Assembly (NCBI GenBank): GCA_002254605.1
Contig: NKPV01000007.1
Span: forward strand, 1-37,353
Length of the DNA stretch: 37,353 bases
DNA from: Armatimonadetes bacterium JP3_11
GTDB lineage: Bacteria; Armatimonadota; Fimbriimonadia; Fimbriimonadales; GBS-DC
Reading direction: 5' to 3'
Below, in pieces: positions 15,505-24,469 of this stretch; within the stretch, counting starts at the first letter, position 1; every line of letters begins with the position of its first letter. The notes beneath the pieces were generated by a model. It saw only the letters and a program-made list of their open reading frames with translations. It made no database searches and had not been told where the DNA came from. The position numbers and the translations under genes are program-made.

Positions 15505-16767
15505 CTAAGCGACTCGGCGCACATCGGGCATAAACGCCAGCAGCAGCGCGAACGCGACACACACGCTGGCGCATGCCGCCACAGCCGTAGGTGCGCCCAA
15601 CTGCTGTGCAAGCTTGCCTATCAGCAGCGAGGCGAACGGCGCTGGCGCGTTAATCGCCCATGTGTGCAGGGACACCACACGCCCGCGTAAATAGTCGGGC
15701 GCAGCGGTCTGCAACGCCGTGTTCGTACTCACGAGCTGCATCACGCCGAACATCCCCGCCAACGCCAATAAGCCCTTCGCCAGCCACGGGTTCGGCGTCA
15801 GTGCAAAGCCCATCACACTCCAAGCAAATCCGTTCGCCGCGAAGATGACCAGCCCGCCGCGCGAAACCTCGCCCGACAGACGCGCCGTCAGCAATAACCC
15901 CGCCAACGAGCCAACCCCGGCAACAGTATACATCTGCCCCAGCCCCGCCTTGCCAACTTTCAACACCTCCTCGGCGAACACGGGCATTAGCACCAGATAG
16001 GATAGCCCAAACATACTCAGAATCAGCACATTCACCCAGAGCATCAGCAGCCCGCGTCGCGCCCGCACGAAGTCCACCCCCTCACGCAGCGACTGCCATA
16101 GCCCCGCTTGCGCCCGCCCATCGGTGGTAGACTGTATCCGTATGGTCAGCAGCGCAAGCAGGATTGCTGAAAAGCTCAGCCCATTAATCAGAAAACATGG
16201 CGCAGGTCCGACCCACTCCAACAGCAAGCCGCCAACCGCAGGTCCTAAAATACGCGCTGTATGAAACGCGGCGGCGTTGAGCGCGATTCCGTTGGCTAAG
16301 TCCTCGCGATGCACCAGATGCGCCACCAGCGACTGGCGCGTGGGCAGGTCAATCGCCATCACCAAGCCGTTCAGCAGCACCAGCGCAAGGATGTACTCAT
16401 AGCGGACGACGCCTGTATAGGTCAGCAGGGCAAGCGTCAATGCGCTAAGCGCGAATAGACTCTGCGTGATTAGCAGAATCTGGCGTCGGTTCCAGCGGTC
16501 GGAGAGCGCTCCGCCAATTGGGGCAAGGAACAGCATCGGCAAGCCCTGTACAAACCCCACCACGCCCAGCAGGAACTCCGAGCGCGTGAGGTCGTACACC
16601 AGCCAGCTCTGCGCCACATTCTGGATCCACGAGCCGACAAACGACAGAAACGCGCCCACCCAGTAGCGTCTGAAGGTGGGCGAGCGCATCGCCTGAAAAG
16701 TCTTACTGCGCCAAGCCGAGGGTGAACTTGCTTTGGATAAATCCGATTCGAACGATGGTTGAGACAC
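15505..16767 (-). CDS. MFS transporter (EntS/MFS_3-like exporter)
   Basis: 420 residues from a GTG start at 16767, strongly hydrophobic with about 12 predicted membrane helices. The sequence FRRYWVGAFLSFVGSWIQNV near the N-terminus and the loop GGALSDRWNRRQILL between helices 2 and 3 match the MFS subgroup that contains enterobactin and multidrug exporters (MFS_3). It likely exports a small hydrophobic compound by proton antiport. The substrate is unknown. A TATATT box (16777-16782) 9 nt before the GTG suggests leaderless or very short-leader transcription. Confidence 0.85.
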   Translation of the reverse strand: MSQPSFESDLSKASSPSAWRSKTFQAMRSPTFRRYWVGAFLSFVGSWIQNVAQSWLVYDLTRSEFLLGVVGFVQGLPMLFLAPIGGALSDRWNRRQILLITQSLFALSALTLALLTYTGVVRYEYILALVLLNGLVMAIDLPTRQSLVAHLVHREDLANGIALNAAAFHTARILGPAVGGLLLEWVGPAPCFLINGLSFSAILLALLTIRIQSTTDGRAQAGLWQSLREGVDFVRARRGLLMLWVNVLILSMFGLSYLVLMPVFAEEVLKVGKAGLGQMYTVAGVGSLAGLLLTARLSGEVSRGGLVIFAANGFAWSVMGFALTPNPWLAKGLLALAGMFGVMQLVSTNTALQTAAPDYLRGRVVSLHTWAINAPAPFASLLIGKLAQQLGAPTAVAACASVCVAFALLLAFMPDVRRVA

Positions 16768-16776
16768 GCTGCGTCG

Positions 16777-16782
16777 AATATA
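16777..16782 (-). promoter_or_regulatory. -10 box of the MFS transporter gene
   Basis: On the minus strand TATATT ends 9 nt before the GTG start, with no Shine-Dalgarno sequence between. Confidence 0.4.
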
Positions 16783-16830
16783 CCCTAAGGCAAGGGAGGT
16801 ATTATCGCCGTTGCAAGAGTCGTCAGGCTC

Positions 16831-19692
16831 TTACTGTTGTCGCTGCCTTTTGATTTCCAGGAGGCGACGGGTTGTATCGGCGGGCGCTGTGGGCGGCGCT
16901 ACCTGCCTCGGTGGCGTGCCGGCAGGCTCGGTTTTGCTGGCAGATGCGGCGGCGACAGGCGTCGGCTTGGGCTGCACAGTTGCTCCGTCGGGTTCGGTGC
17001 GGCGGGTGCCCACGCGCTCTTTGGCTCCCAGCAGTCGCGCGGTCGCTTGCGCTTGCGGGGTAGGGCGTCGGGCGCGGGTTCCGCCGAGCAGTTTTTCCGG
17101 TACGCGACGCAGCAACGCCAGCCACTCGCTCACTGGGATGACCACGCGCCGCAGGGTGATGTCCAGCAGCAGCAACGCAAGCGCCAGCCACAGGAAGGTG
17201 CGCCAGAGGTCGCGTACGGAGCGCGCCTCTTTAGCGACGGGGCGGAACGCTTCCGCAGGCTGCGGGTTCACTTTACCGCCAGTAATCTCCGCGATACGCG
17301 TCAGAAGTGGCAAGTTTGCCCGCGTGAAGCGATACTCGCTGGGGTACGGAATCGCGAAACCTGTGGTGGTGGTGCGTACCGTGCCGTCGGAGTCTTTTTC
17401 GACGACCGTGAGCGTGTAATCACCTACGCCGCGCGCCGGGAACCGCCCCCCATAGCGCCCCGGTGCTTCTTGCTGGAGGGTCATCGTGAGTCCTTCGCCT
17501 ATGGGCATCCCGATACGCACCTCAGGCTGCAAAAAGTTAATCGGCTCGCCCTGCGGGGTGAAGGCTTGCATCTCCACGACGACCTGCCCCCCTTCCAAAC
17601 GCACGGTGGTCTGGTAATCCTGTTTGCCGCCTTTGCGCAGGAGGGAGCGCGTGAGTTGCGTCCAGAACGGCGCAAACTCGCTCCAACCGACCCAGCGCTG
17701 CGCCCACTTCGGCTTCGCATCGGAGGTAAACGCCAGCGACTGCCCCAGCCCATAGTGCCACACGGCGAGCAGGGGGTCGTCTTTGTGGGTGCGCATCAGG
17801 GTTCGGGCAAGCGGGCGATCCGAGACGAGGTCATACGCCAGCAGTGGTGGGGTGCTTTGCCAGTTGATGCCCTGCAGCACCTCCTCGCCTACGCTCACTT
17901 TGGGGATGAACGCGCCCTCCTCAATTGCGGAGCGGGTCATCAGCGCGACATCGGCGGTGAACAGGCGGGGCAGGTCGCGCGCCCGCTCCGTTAGATAGAA
18001 GTTGCCCCCTGCAACCCGCGCCAGTTGACGCAGGTATTCCACATCCCGACCCCTACCCAGCGACACGACCGACATGGTGATGCCCATGCGACGCATGCGG
18101 GCAGCGATTTCGAAAGTGCCCTCCTGTTCATCGCAATCGTCGCCGTCCGCCAACAGAATCACATGGCGCGTGGTGGTCTGAATCGGCATCAGCGCACTCT
18201 CGGCGAATAGCAAAGACGGGCGCACATAGATGCCGCCGCCCCCTGCGTACATCCGCTCGATTTGGGCGATCACGGCTTCGCGGTTCTCGGCTTTGCGGAT
18301 GGGCGCGAGCCAATCCACCCCGGTGCCGCTCACAATCACGCCGAACTGGTCTTGCGGGCGCAACAGTTTCAGCGTCTCGATGGCAGCTTTGGCAGCGAGT
18401 TGGATTTTGGGGATGCCGTCCTCTTCAACAGCCATACTGCCCGAAATGTCCACGATAATCACCACGGTGGCGGGGGGAAACACCTTGCGCTGGCGCACAT
18501 TCAAATCCACAGGCAGCATCTCGGCGATAGGTGTCTCGTAGTAGCCTCCTGGCAGGAACGAGTTCTCGCCGCCGATCATCGCGAAGCCGATGCCTGTGTC
18601 GCGTACCGCACTTTGCAAGGCAAGCATCATTTGCGGGCTGAGCGCAACGGCGGGGAAGTCGTGGAACAGGATGGCATCATAGTTCTGCAAATCTTCCGCA
18701 CGGGCAGGGAAGGTATTCGGGTCTACGCGCGTTACTTCCAGATTGTTTGCACGCAACGCCTTTTCGAGGGCGCGCGTAGGGTCGGGGGCGCCGCCTTCTG
18801 CCAGGAGCACGCGCGGCTTGCCGCGCACGCGCACAAAGACCCTCCCAATATTGTTTCGCGCGTCGCCGTCGGGGGAAGCCTCCAGCGTGACGCGATACCG
18901 GTGGAAGCCCTCGCGCTCGGTTTGTACGGGCACAACCACCACATTTTTGCCTGGCGCGAGTTTCACAGGCACGCGCTTAACTGGCTCGCCATCGCGGTCA
19001 ATCATCAGCACGCCCTCGGCGGCTTTACGCGATTCGATCACCACGCGCAGGTTGAACGGCTCGCCGATTTTGACCTCGCTGGGGGCTTGGGTCTCCAACA
19101 CCAGCGTCTCCGAGTCGGGCGTCGCAGCGGCGAGCTGCACGACATCGATTTCGATATTCTCGGTAGAGGCAACCAGCGCGGCGTCTTGGGCGCTGCCTTC
19201 GGTCTCGTTGCCGTCGCTGAGCAGCACGATGCGTTTATTCTTGCCGTCTGGAAACATCGCGCTGGCAAGGCGCAACGCGGCGGCGATGTTCGTGCCGTCT
19301 GGCTCAGGCTTGGAGTAGATCGTGGGCAACTCACGCAGATGGGTGGGCATCCAATCGACGAGCGCATCGCGCCCAAATACGACCAACCCTGCGACATCAT
19401 GTTCGCCTAAGTTCCGAATCGCCTCCTTGAGGTACGCTTGTGCGGCTTGCCGTCCGCGGTCGGAAATACTGTCGGACAGATCTAAGACGAAAATCACGCA
19501 CACCCCCCGATTGGACTGCACCACCTGCGGCGCTGCGAGGGCAAGTATCAGGAGGGTCATCACCGCGAAGCGCAGCGCCAGCACGAGCCGTTTCCGCGCC
19601 CGGCTCATCCCCAGCATGCGCCGCCCCATCCACCAGACCCCCAGCAGCGCAATCGGCAACAGCCCCAGATAGCTCGGCTCCAGAAAACGCAT
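16831..19692 (-). CDS. Membrane protein with two vWA domains flanking a GATase-like domain
   Basis: 953 residues. Two N-terminal membrane helices (5-20 and ~38-55) precede a first von Willebrand A domain with MIDAS DLSDS at residue 71. A beta-sandwich segment follows (~190-290), then a class-I glutamine-amidotransferase-like fold (~300-400, RVLLAEGGAPDPTRALE and IGGENSFLPGGYY), then a second vWA domain with MIDAS DISGS near 415. A further beta region, a membrane helix (~835-855) and a proline/alanine/threonine-rich tail complete it. BatA-like proteins of this layout act in envelope integrity, often with MoxR ATPases, but no moxR is in the window. The GATase-like domain probably lacks amidotransferase activity. 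Role inferred from architecture. Confidence 0.83.
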   Translation of the reverse strand: MRFLEPSYLGLLPIALLGVWWMGRRMLGMSRARKRLVLALRFAVMTLLILALAAPQVVQSNRGVCVIFVLDLSDSISDRGRQAAQAYLKEAIRNLGEHDVAGLVVFGRDALVDWMPTHLRELPTIYSKPEPDGTNIAAALRLASAMFPDGKNKRIVLLSDGNETEGSAQDAALVASTENIEIDVVQLAAATPDSETLVLETQAPSEVKIGEPFNLRVVIESRKAAEGVLMIDRDGEPVKRVPVKLAPGKNVVVVPVQTEREGFHRYRVTLEASPDGDARNNIGRVFVRVRGKPRVLLAEGGAPDPTRALEKALRANNLEVTRVDPNTFPARAEDLQNYDAILFHDFPAVALSPQMMLALQSAVRDTGIGFAMIGGENSFLPGGYYETPIAEMLPVDLNVRQRKVFPPATVVIIVDISGSMAVEEDGIPKIQLAAKAAIETLKLLRPQDQFGVIVSGTGVDWLAPIRKAENREAVIAQIERMYAGGGGIYVRPSLLFAESALMPIQTTTRHVILLADGDDCDEQEGTFEIAARMRRMGITMSVVSLGRGRDVEYLRQLARVAGGNFYLTERARDLPRLFTADVALMTRSAIEEGAFIPKVSVGEEVLQGINWQSTPPLLAYDLVSDRPLARTLMRTHKDDPLLAVWHYGLGQSLAFTSDAKPKWAQRWVGWSEFAPFWTQLTRSLLRKGGKQDYQTTVRLEGGQVVVEMQAFTPQGEPINFLQPEVRIGMPIGEGLTMTLQQEAPGRYGGRFPARGVGDYTLTVVEKDSDGTVRTTTTGFAIPYPSEYRFTRANLPLLTRIAEITGGKVNPQPAEAFRPVAKEARSVRDLWRTFLWLALALLLLDITLRRVVIPVSEWLALLRRVPEKLLGGTRARRPTPQAQATARLLGAKERVGTRRTEPDGATVQPKPTPVAAASASKTEPAGTPPRQVAPPTAPADTTRRLLEIKRQRQQ

Positions 19693-19739
19693 AAACAGAA
19701 GTATTGTACCCCCAGCGGGAACGAACTCAGGCTCTGGGT

Positions 19740-19755
19740 TGAGGGAACGCTCCCT
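19740..19755. repeat. Short intergenic hairpin
   Basis: GAGGGA and TCCCTC pair around a 4-nt loop in the 108-nt gap between the exonuclease-like gene and the vWA gene. There is no T run, so its role is unclear. A similar-sized hairpin is at 22334-22356. Confidence 0.25.
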
Positions 19756-19800
19756 CCAAAACTGCTATGCCCCGTCCTACACCAGTGAATCGCGCCAAGC

Positions 19801-20574
19801 CTATCGCACGGGGCGGAGCGCGGTGGTCTTCTCGCGAAGCCGTTTGTACGCCAATCCCGCCAGCGGCTTGAGGTTCACAATATCCTCGCGATTGTAGCGC
19901 AGCAGGGTCTCCAGCGCGGAATCGTGTCCCAGTCGGTACGCCTGCCATAGGAGCACCGCCTCGCGCCCGCTAAGACCTTCTAAATCGGGGTCGCGCACCA
20001 AGCCCAACTGCTGCTCTATTCGCTTCAAGCCGCCGCGCAACCCCACCCGACGCAGCGTCGGGCATAAATCCATATGGAGCTGGTCTAATGCAAGCCCCGG
20101 AAAGTTGCGATAAAGCATCGGCACATCGAAATGCAAGCCGTTAAAGGTCACCAGCATCGAGAACTCCTGGATGAATTCGGGGAACTCGTCGAGGTTCTCA
20201 CCCAAGATGAATTGATAAGTCTCCTCGCCATCGTAAACGCCAATGACGGTGATTTGCGAGCCGCCGTCGGTTTCGATATCGAGATAGGCAGTGTTCTGAC
20301 GGAACTCTTCGTAGGCGCGCCAGTGTTCCTTGATGGGGAGCCGACCTGCGAAATAAGCATGGTCTTCCTCTTCCAGCGCCTCTATCGAGGTGGCAGCGCC
20401 TTGCAACACCGCACTCAGGTACGGCTCGCTGATGCGCCACCGAGTCGGGGTTTCCAGCAGGGTGTACCAGTCCTCCGCGCCCTGAAGCCACAACTCTCGC
20501 TCGATAGACTCGGCGATGCCCGGGATGTGAATGTAGGTTCGCGTTAACACAGCACTATGAGTGTACCCTGTCAT
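19801..20574 (-). CDS. YprB-like ribonuclease H-fold exonuclease
   Basis: 257 residues. The DEDD-type 3'-5' exonuclease motifs are visible: Exo I YLDIETDGG, Exo II LVTFNGLHFDVP and Exo III YNREDIVNL. This matches the YprB/RNase_H_2 family, whose members are single-strand nucleases of uncertain biological target. The N-terminal ~90 residues are family-typical. The start may be ATG 20574 or GTG 20550; a TACACT box lies between them, and if that box is used the GTG is the leaderless start. The gene is divergent from the YdjC gene at 20619. Confidence 0.8.
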   Translation of the reverse strand: MTGYTHSAVLTRTYIHIPGIAESIERELWLQGAEDWYTLLETPTRWRISEPYLSAVLQGAATSIEALEEEDHAYFAGRLPIKEHWRAYEEFRQNTAYLDIETDGGSQITVIGVYDGEETYQFILGENLDEFPEFIQEFSMLVTFNGLHFDVPMLYRNFPGLALDQLHMDLCPTLRRVGLRGGLKRIEQQLGLVRDPDLEGLSGREAVLLWQAYRLGHDSALETLLRYNREDIVNLKPLAGLAYKRLREKTTALRPVR

Positions 20575-20618
20575 ACGATCCCTACAGGAATCGCGCGTAA
20601 GGGGCAGAACTCTGTCCT

Positions 20619-21521
20619 ATGCGACGCAGCGCAGCGATACAGGATTGGAAACCGAAAATTGACGAGAAACTTCTGATTATCCACGCAGACGACCTCGGGA
20701 TGTGCCACTCGAAGAACCTTGCGGTGATGCGTGCGTTCGAGAGCGGAGCCATCAGCAGCGCAAGTATTATGATGCCGTGCGCGTGGGTTGCGGAGGCGGT
20801 GGAGTGGGTCAAAAAGAACCCCGACGCCGATGTGGGGCTTCACCTCACACTCACGAGCGAGTGGAACTCTATCCGTTGGCGACCCGTTGCGCCAGTGGAT
20901 AAGGTAAAAGGTTTGCTGGACACGCAAGGCTATATGTGGCGCAGTGTGGAAGAGGTGGTGCGCCACGCGAAGCCCCAGGAGATCGAGACCGAAATTCGCG
21001 CCCAGATTGAACTCGCGCTCCAGATGGGGCTGAAACCCACCCATTTAGACTCGCATATGGGCACGCTCTACGCGGATGCACGCTTCTTTGAAGTGTTTCT
21101 GAAGGTGGGTATGGAGTACAAAATCCCGCCGATGGTGTTCAGCCCCACGCCCGAGATGATGCTCATGGCGGCGGCGCGCGGGCTGAACTATCGGGAGGTG
21201 TACCAGCGCATTCAAGCGGCAGGGTTGCCTACGATTGACTATCTCAATCCCCAGTATGCGCCGGGCGAAAGTAAAGAGAAGCATCGCCAACGCCTGCACG
21301 AGTACCTGCGCGCGCTCAAACCCGGCGTGAACGAACTTATCGTCCACCTGGGCATGGACGACCCCGAAGGCAATGCGGTTACCAACGGGTGGCGCTATCG
21401 CGTGCAGGAACTGGAAATCCTCCAAGAGCCAGAGTTCAAGCGCATCCTACGCGAGCAAAACATTCGCCTGTTTACCTATCGCGAGTTAGCGAAGCTGTAT
21501 GACTATCCCGCATTGCGCTAA
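20619..21521 (+). CDS. YdjC/ChbG-family carbohydrate deacetylase
   Basis: 300 residues with the family metal triad: IIHADDLGM (Asp and His), GLHLTL (His) and THLDSHMG (His). YdjC/ChbG enzymes remove N-acetyl groups from chito-oligosaccharide-like sugars in a divalent-metal-dependent way, in the cytoplasm. The length is normal. It has no clear ribosome-binding site before ATG 20619. The 3' end overlaps the stop of the convergent puuD-like gene by 4 nt. The physiological sugar is not known. Confidence 0.85.
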   Translation: MRRSAAIQDWKPKIDEKLLIIHADDLGMCHSKNLAVMRAFESGAISSASIMMPCAWVAEAVEWVKKNPDADVGLHLTLTSEWNSIRWRPVAPVDKVKGLLDTQGYMWRSVEEVVRHAKPQEIETEIRAQIELALQMGLKPTHLDSHMGTLYADARFFEVFLKVGMEYKIPPMVFSPTPEMMLMAAARGLNYREVYQRIQAAGLPTIDYLNPQYAPGESKEKHRQRLHEYLRALKPGVNELIVHLGMDDPEGNAVTNGWRYRVQELEILQEPEFKRILREQNIRLFTYRELAKLYDYPALR

Positions 21522-22234
21522 CGCGCCTTGCACGCAGACACGAACGCCTCGAAGAGCCGGCGCGTGGCGGGCGCGTCAGGGTCGCGCTCGGGGTGCCACT
21601 GCACGCCGATAAAAAACGGAAGGTCGGGGTCCTCAATCGCTTCCACCACGCCGTCGGGCGCGTAGGCGGTAATCACCAGCCGCTTGCCCAGCGTTTTAAT
21701 CGCCTGATGGTGGGCGCTGGTAATCTCGAAGCGGGTCTGGGCGACAATCCGCGCGAGTTTTGAATCGGGCTGCACCTCCACGAAGTGGCGCGGGAACGGT
21801 TCCTCTTTGCTGGCGCGCTGGTGCGTGAGCGTTACGGTGGGGAGGTCGGGGAGATGTTGATACAACGAGCCACCGCGCCACACATTGAGTAGTTGGCAGC
21901 CGTAGCAGATGCCCAGTATCGGCTTACGACGCGCCTCGAACGCCTCCATCAGCGCCCACTCTTGCTCAAAACGCGCCGCGTTGACCAGTTCCGCTTTGGG
22001 GTGAAGCGTTTCGCCGTAGTGCTTCGGGTCGATATCGTCGCCGCCGGGAATAAGCAAGCCGTCCAAGTGGTCTGCCAGCGCATGCGCGTCAGCGCCAGGC
22101 GGAATCAACACCGCCACACCGCCTGCCCGAAACACGGAGCGGGCATAGGCATCGTTCAGACTGACCTGCCCGCTGATTTCATCGACCGAGCTCCAGTTCG
22201 CCGTAATGCCAATTAGGGGTTTCGCTTCGCTCAT
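21518..22234 (-). CDS. PuuD-type gamma-glutamyl hydrolase (class I glutamine amidotransferase fold)
   Basis: 238 residues from ATG 22234 (MSEAKPLIGITANWSS). The nucleophile Cys is in ILGICYGCQ (GICYG instead of the common GICRG), followed by LLNVWRGGSLYQHL, and the His-Glu pair is in GVQWHPE. This is the family of gamma-glutamyl-GABA hydrolase and related peptidases. ATG 22234 is supported by TATACT at 22243-22248. A longer reading frame from TTG 22324 would add 30 residues that look like a lipoprotein signal (LILLSTASLIFFSSC). That form crosses a 9-T run and has no ribosome-binding site, so I prefer the short one, with some doubt. Confidence 0.85.
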   Translation of the reverse strand: MSEAKPLIGITANWSSVDEISGQVSLNDAYARSVFRAGGVAVLIPPGADAHALADHLDGLLIPGGDDIDPKHYGETLHPKAELVNAARFEQEWALMEAFEARRKPILGICYGCQLLNVWRGGSLYQHLPDLPTVTLTHQRASKEEPFPRHFVEVQPDSKLARIVAQTRFEITSAHHQAIKTLGKRLVITAYAPDGVVEAIEDPDLPFFIGVQWHPERDPDAPATRRLFEAFVSACKAR

Positions 22235-22242
22235 CAGGGGTA

Positions 22243-22248
22243 AGTATA
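22243..22248 (-). promoter_or_regulatory. -10 box of the puuD-like gene
   Basis: On the minus strand TATACT ends 8 nt before the ATG at 22234, again without a ribosome-binding site between. Confidence 0.4.
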
Positions 22249-22333
22249 CACCACAGCTCGAAAAAAAAATGAGCGACGCTGTCGAAAGGAGGATCAAAGC
22301 CCAGCGCCGCTGATATCTATTCAATTCGCCCTG

Positions 22334-22356
22334 TGGAACGCCCTCGCAGGGAGTTC
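22334..22356. repeat. Intergenic inverted repeat
   Basis: GGAAC and CCCT pair with AGGG and GTTCC around a 3-nt loop, with two symmetrical mismatches between the arms. It lies between pyrE and the puuD-like gene, with no T run on either side. It may be a REP-like element or mRNA end structure. The rest of 22325-22452 contains nothing else I can identify. Confidence 0.3.
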
Positions 22357-22452
22357 CATCCTATTAAGACTCAAAACGCCCCCAAAAGCGGACAACGAAT
22401 TCGGTAAATAGGCGGGAATTTGCCCTGAATGGGTGATTGGGGGTGGGTGATT

Positions 22453-23007
22453 CTATCGGCTGCCGCGCTTGGTGAGGGGAAGACCCTGCTGACAAAGGGG
22501 ACATTCAGCGGGGTCGTAGGTTTTCGCGGGCAGGCGCAACGCGCTTGCCAGCGGCGCTCCGAAGTCGGGCGGCGTCTCCGAACGGTCAATCAGTACACCG
22601 ACTCCGACCACAGAGACTTGGTAATCCTGCAGCAGTTCCAGCACCTCACGGATAGAGGTTCCTGTCGTCAGCACATCGTCCACAATAAGTACATGGGTTC
22701 CGGGTTCGAGAGCGCTGCCCCGTCGGAAGGCGCGTTTATCACCCTCGCGCTCGGCGTAGAGCGCACGCACACCCAGCTGACGCGCGGCTTCACACGCTAC
22801 CAGCACACCCCCCAGAGTCGGTCCCACGACCACCTCAACAGAGCGCCATGGGGTGTTCGCCAGCATCGCGTCCACCCACTCTTCCAGCATGCGCGGCTGT
22901 TCTAACAGGCGAAACTTCTCGAAGTAGATGTCGCTGTGCCTGCCCGAAGTGAGCAGAAAGTGCCCGCGCAGCACCGCGCCGATGTGTTCCAATTCTTTGA
23001 GGCTCAT
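22453..23007 (-). CDS. pyrE: Orotate phosphoribosyltransferase
   Basis: 184 residues. The PRPP-binding motif VLIVDDVLTTGTSI, the N-terminal HFLLTSGRHSDIYFEKF and VVGPTLGGV are diagnostic. The enzyme makes orotidine 5'-phosphate from orotate and PRPP in pyrimidine synthesis, as a cytoplasmic dimer. The C-terminal tail ECPLCQQGLPLTKRGSR, with its CxxC, is seen in PyrE from many thermophiles and deep-branching bacteria. The start codon overlaps the panB stop as ATGA (23004-23007), indicating translational coupling. Confidence 0.93.
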   Translation of the reverse strand: MSLKELEHIGAVLRGHFLLTSGRHSDIYFEKFRLLEQPRMLEEWVDAMLANTPWRSVEVVVGPTLGGVLVACEAARQLGVRALYAEREGDKRAFRRGSALEPGTHVLIVDDVLTTGTSIREVLELLQDYQVSVVGVGVLIDRSETPPDFGAPLASALRLPAKTYDPAECPLCQQGLPLTKRGSR

Positions 23008-23813
23008 GGCTCCAGTTCGAAACTATGTTCGGGTGTGGGGAACTGGCGTTGGCGCACCTCGTCGGCGTATTGGCGCAGGGCGTGGGTAATCACCGAGCGC
23101 AGATCGGCGTAGCGTTTTGTGTGCTTGAAGGTCTTTTCGCTGAGCCCCAAGATGTCGTGCCAGACCTGAATCTCGCCATCGCAGTGGACACCTGCGCCGA
23201 TGCCGATGGTGGGGATGTGGAGACTTTCGGTGATGCGTTTCGCGAGGCTAGCTGGGATCACCTCCAGCACGAGGCTAAACGCGCCTGCGTCTTGAACCGC
23301 TTCTGCGGCGTGCAGGAGTGCTTCCTGTTCGGACGCGGTGCGCCCCTGCAGGCGATACCCCCCGAACTGGTGAATCGACTGTGGGGTTAGTCCCAAGTGC
23401 GCCATCACGGGGATTCCGATGCCGACCATCGCTCGAATCGATTCCAGCACGCGCGGCGTCGCTCCCTCCACCTTGACGGCTTCCGCGCCTGACTGCATGA
23501 GTTTGCCTGCGTGGTAGACGGCATCCTCCACCGAAACGCCATAACTCAGGAAGGGCATATCCGCCACCAGCAACGCGCGTGTCAAACCGCGTCGAACCGC
23601 CTTGAGGTGATGGAGAATTTCGTCCAGTTGCACGGGGAGGGTGGTATCGTAGCCCAGCATCGTGTTGCCCAGCGAGTCGCCCACCAGCACCACATCCACC
23701 CCGGCGGCGTCCGCGAGCTGCGCCGAGGGGTAATCGTAGGCGGTAATCGCGACGATGCGTTGCCTCTGCGTCTTCATCTGCTGCAGGGTGCGGGTGGTGA
23801 CCTTCTCTGGCAT
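23004..23813 (-). CDS. panB: 3-methyl-2-oxobutanoate hydroxymethyltransferase
   Basis: 269 residues. The Mg-binding and substrate motifs are intact: VVLVGDSLGNTMLGYDTT, ADMPFLSYG, GAEAVKVEG and the catalytic Glu in LVLEVIP. PanB transfers a hydroxymethyl group from methylene-tetrahydrofolate to 2-oxoisovalerate, the first step to pantothenate and coenzyme A. It is cytoplasmic and decameric in characterised species. A TACAAT box (23820-23825) 6 nt before the ATG implies a leaderless promoter in the 13-nt gap after the ykgJ-like gene. It overlaps pyrE by 4 nt. Confidence 0.94.
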   Translation of the reverse strand: MPEKVTTRTLQQMKTQRQRIVAITAYDYPSAQLADAAGVDVVLVGDSLGNTMLGYDTTLPVQLDEILHHLKAVRRGLTRALLVADMPFLSYGVSVEDAVYHAGKLMQSGAEAVKVEGATPRVLESIRAMVGIGIPVMAHLGLTPQSIHQFGGYRLQGRTASEQEALLHAAEAVQDAGAFSLVLEVIPASLAKRITESLHIPTIGIGAGVHCDGEIQVWHDILGLSEKTFKHTKRYADLRSVITHALRQYADEVRQRQFPTPEHSFELEP

Positions 23814-23819
23814 GGCAGT

Positions 23820-23825
23820 ATTGTA
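23820..23825 (-). promoter_or_regulatory. -10 box of leaderless-type panB promoter
   Basis: On the minus strand TACAAT ends 6 nt before the panB ATG, filling the gap between the ykgJ-like stop and panB. Confidence 0.45.
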
Positions 23826-23826
23826 C

Positions 23827-24459
23827 CTATCTTCCGAATCGGCTACGGAACGCGAGCTGCACGCCCTGCCACTGCAGTCGGAGCAACGCTTTCAGCAAGC
23901 GAATGCCCTCTTCGCACTCCTGTTGGGAGAGGGCTTTTGCCGCCGCGCCGCAAAAGTACGCCAGGCACTGCATCGGGCGCAGCTCTTGGGGCAGGCGACA
24001 CCCCGCGCAGGTGAGTTCATTGCAGCAGCCTTGCGCTTTGGGGGCATCCTGATGCAGAACGCGCCCTTGCGCCTGAGCGATTCGCAGCCCCACCATCTCG
24101 CCGGTGCGCCGCCGCGCGCCCAACTGTTCCGTGTGAGGGTCTTGAATCACTCTGTCGAGAAAGGCGTCGCGCTCGCGCATGCCTTTGCAACAGTGCCCAC
24201 ACTGGGCGCACACATGCGCATGGCTGTTGCTGATCCGCCCCAAGCCCTGCTGAATCGCCATCCGCTTTCGGTTCAACTCCGCCCACTCTCGCGAAAAGCG
24301 CACCGAGCGCATCCGCTCTTTATGGGCAAGTAGCCGCGCGGCGTGGTTGCAGAAAATCTCCCACGCGCGAAATAGGGGACGGGAATAGAACAGGAACACT
24401 ACCCGTGTCCTCCAGCGGGCAGGCGTCTGAATTAACGGCGTCTCCTGATGATGACTCAT
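23827..24459 (-). CDS. YkgJ-family cysteine-cluster protein
   Basis: 210 residues with the family metal-binding pattern: CAQCGHCC (C84, C87, C90, C91) and a second cluster CCNELTCAGCRLPQELRP with following Cys in MQCLAYFC. YkgJ/UPF0153 proteins are thought to bind zinc or an iron-sulfur cluster; their function is unknown. The ~75-residue N-terminal extension is basic and amphipathic with no clear domain. It is upstream of panB and pyrE on the same strand. The -10 box TATAAT at 24470-24475 lies 10 nt before the ATG and overlaps the opposing promoter. Confidence 0.75.
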   Translation of the reverse strand: MSHHQETPLIQTPARWRTRVVFLFYSRPLFRAWEIFCNHAARLLAHKERMRSVRFSREWAELNRKRMAIQQGLGRISNSHAHVCAQCGHCCKGMRERDAFLDRVIQDPHTEQLGARRRTGEMVGLRIAQAQGRVLHQDAPKAQGCCNELTCAGCRLPQELRPMQCLAYFCGAAAKALSQQECEEGIRLLKALLRLQWQGVQLAFRSRFGR

Positions 24460-24469
24460 TCCAGCAGGT

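Noticed and set aside
18262-19410. Long open frame of 382 codons on the plus strand
   Set aside because: It is antisense to the vWA protein, which has clear domains; the translation is rich in His, Arg and Gln with no recognisable motif. The same applies to 16837-17994.
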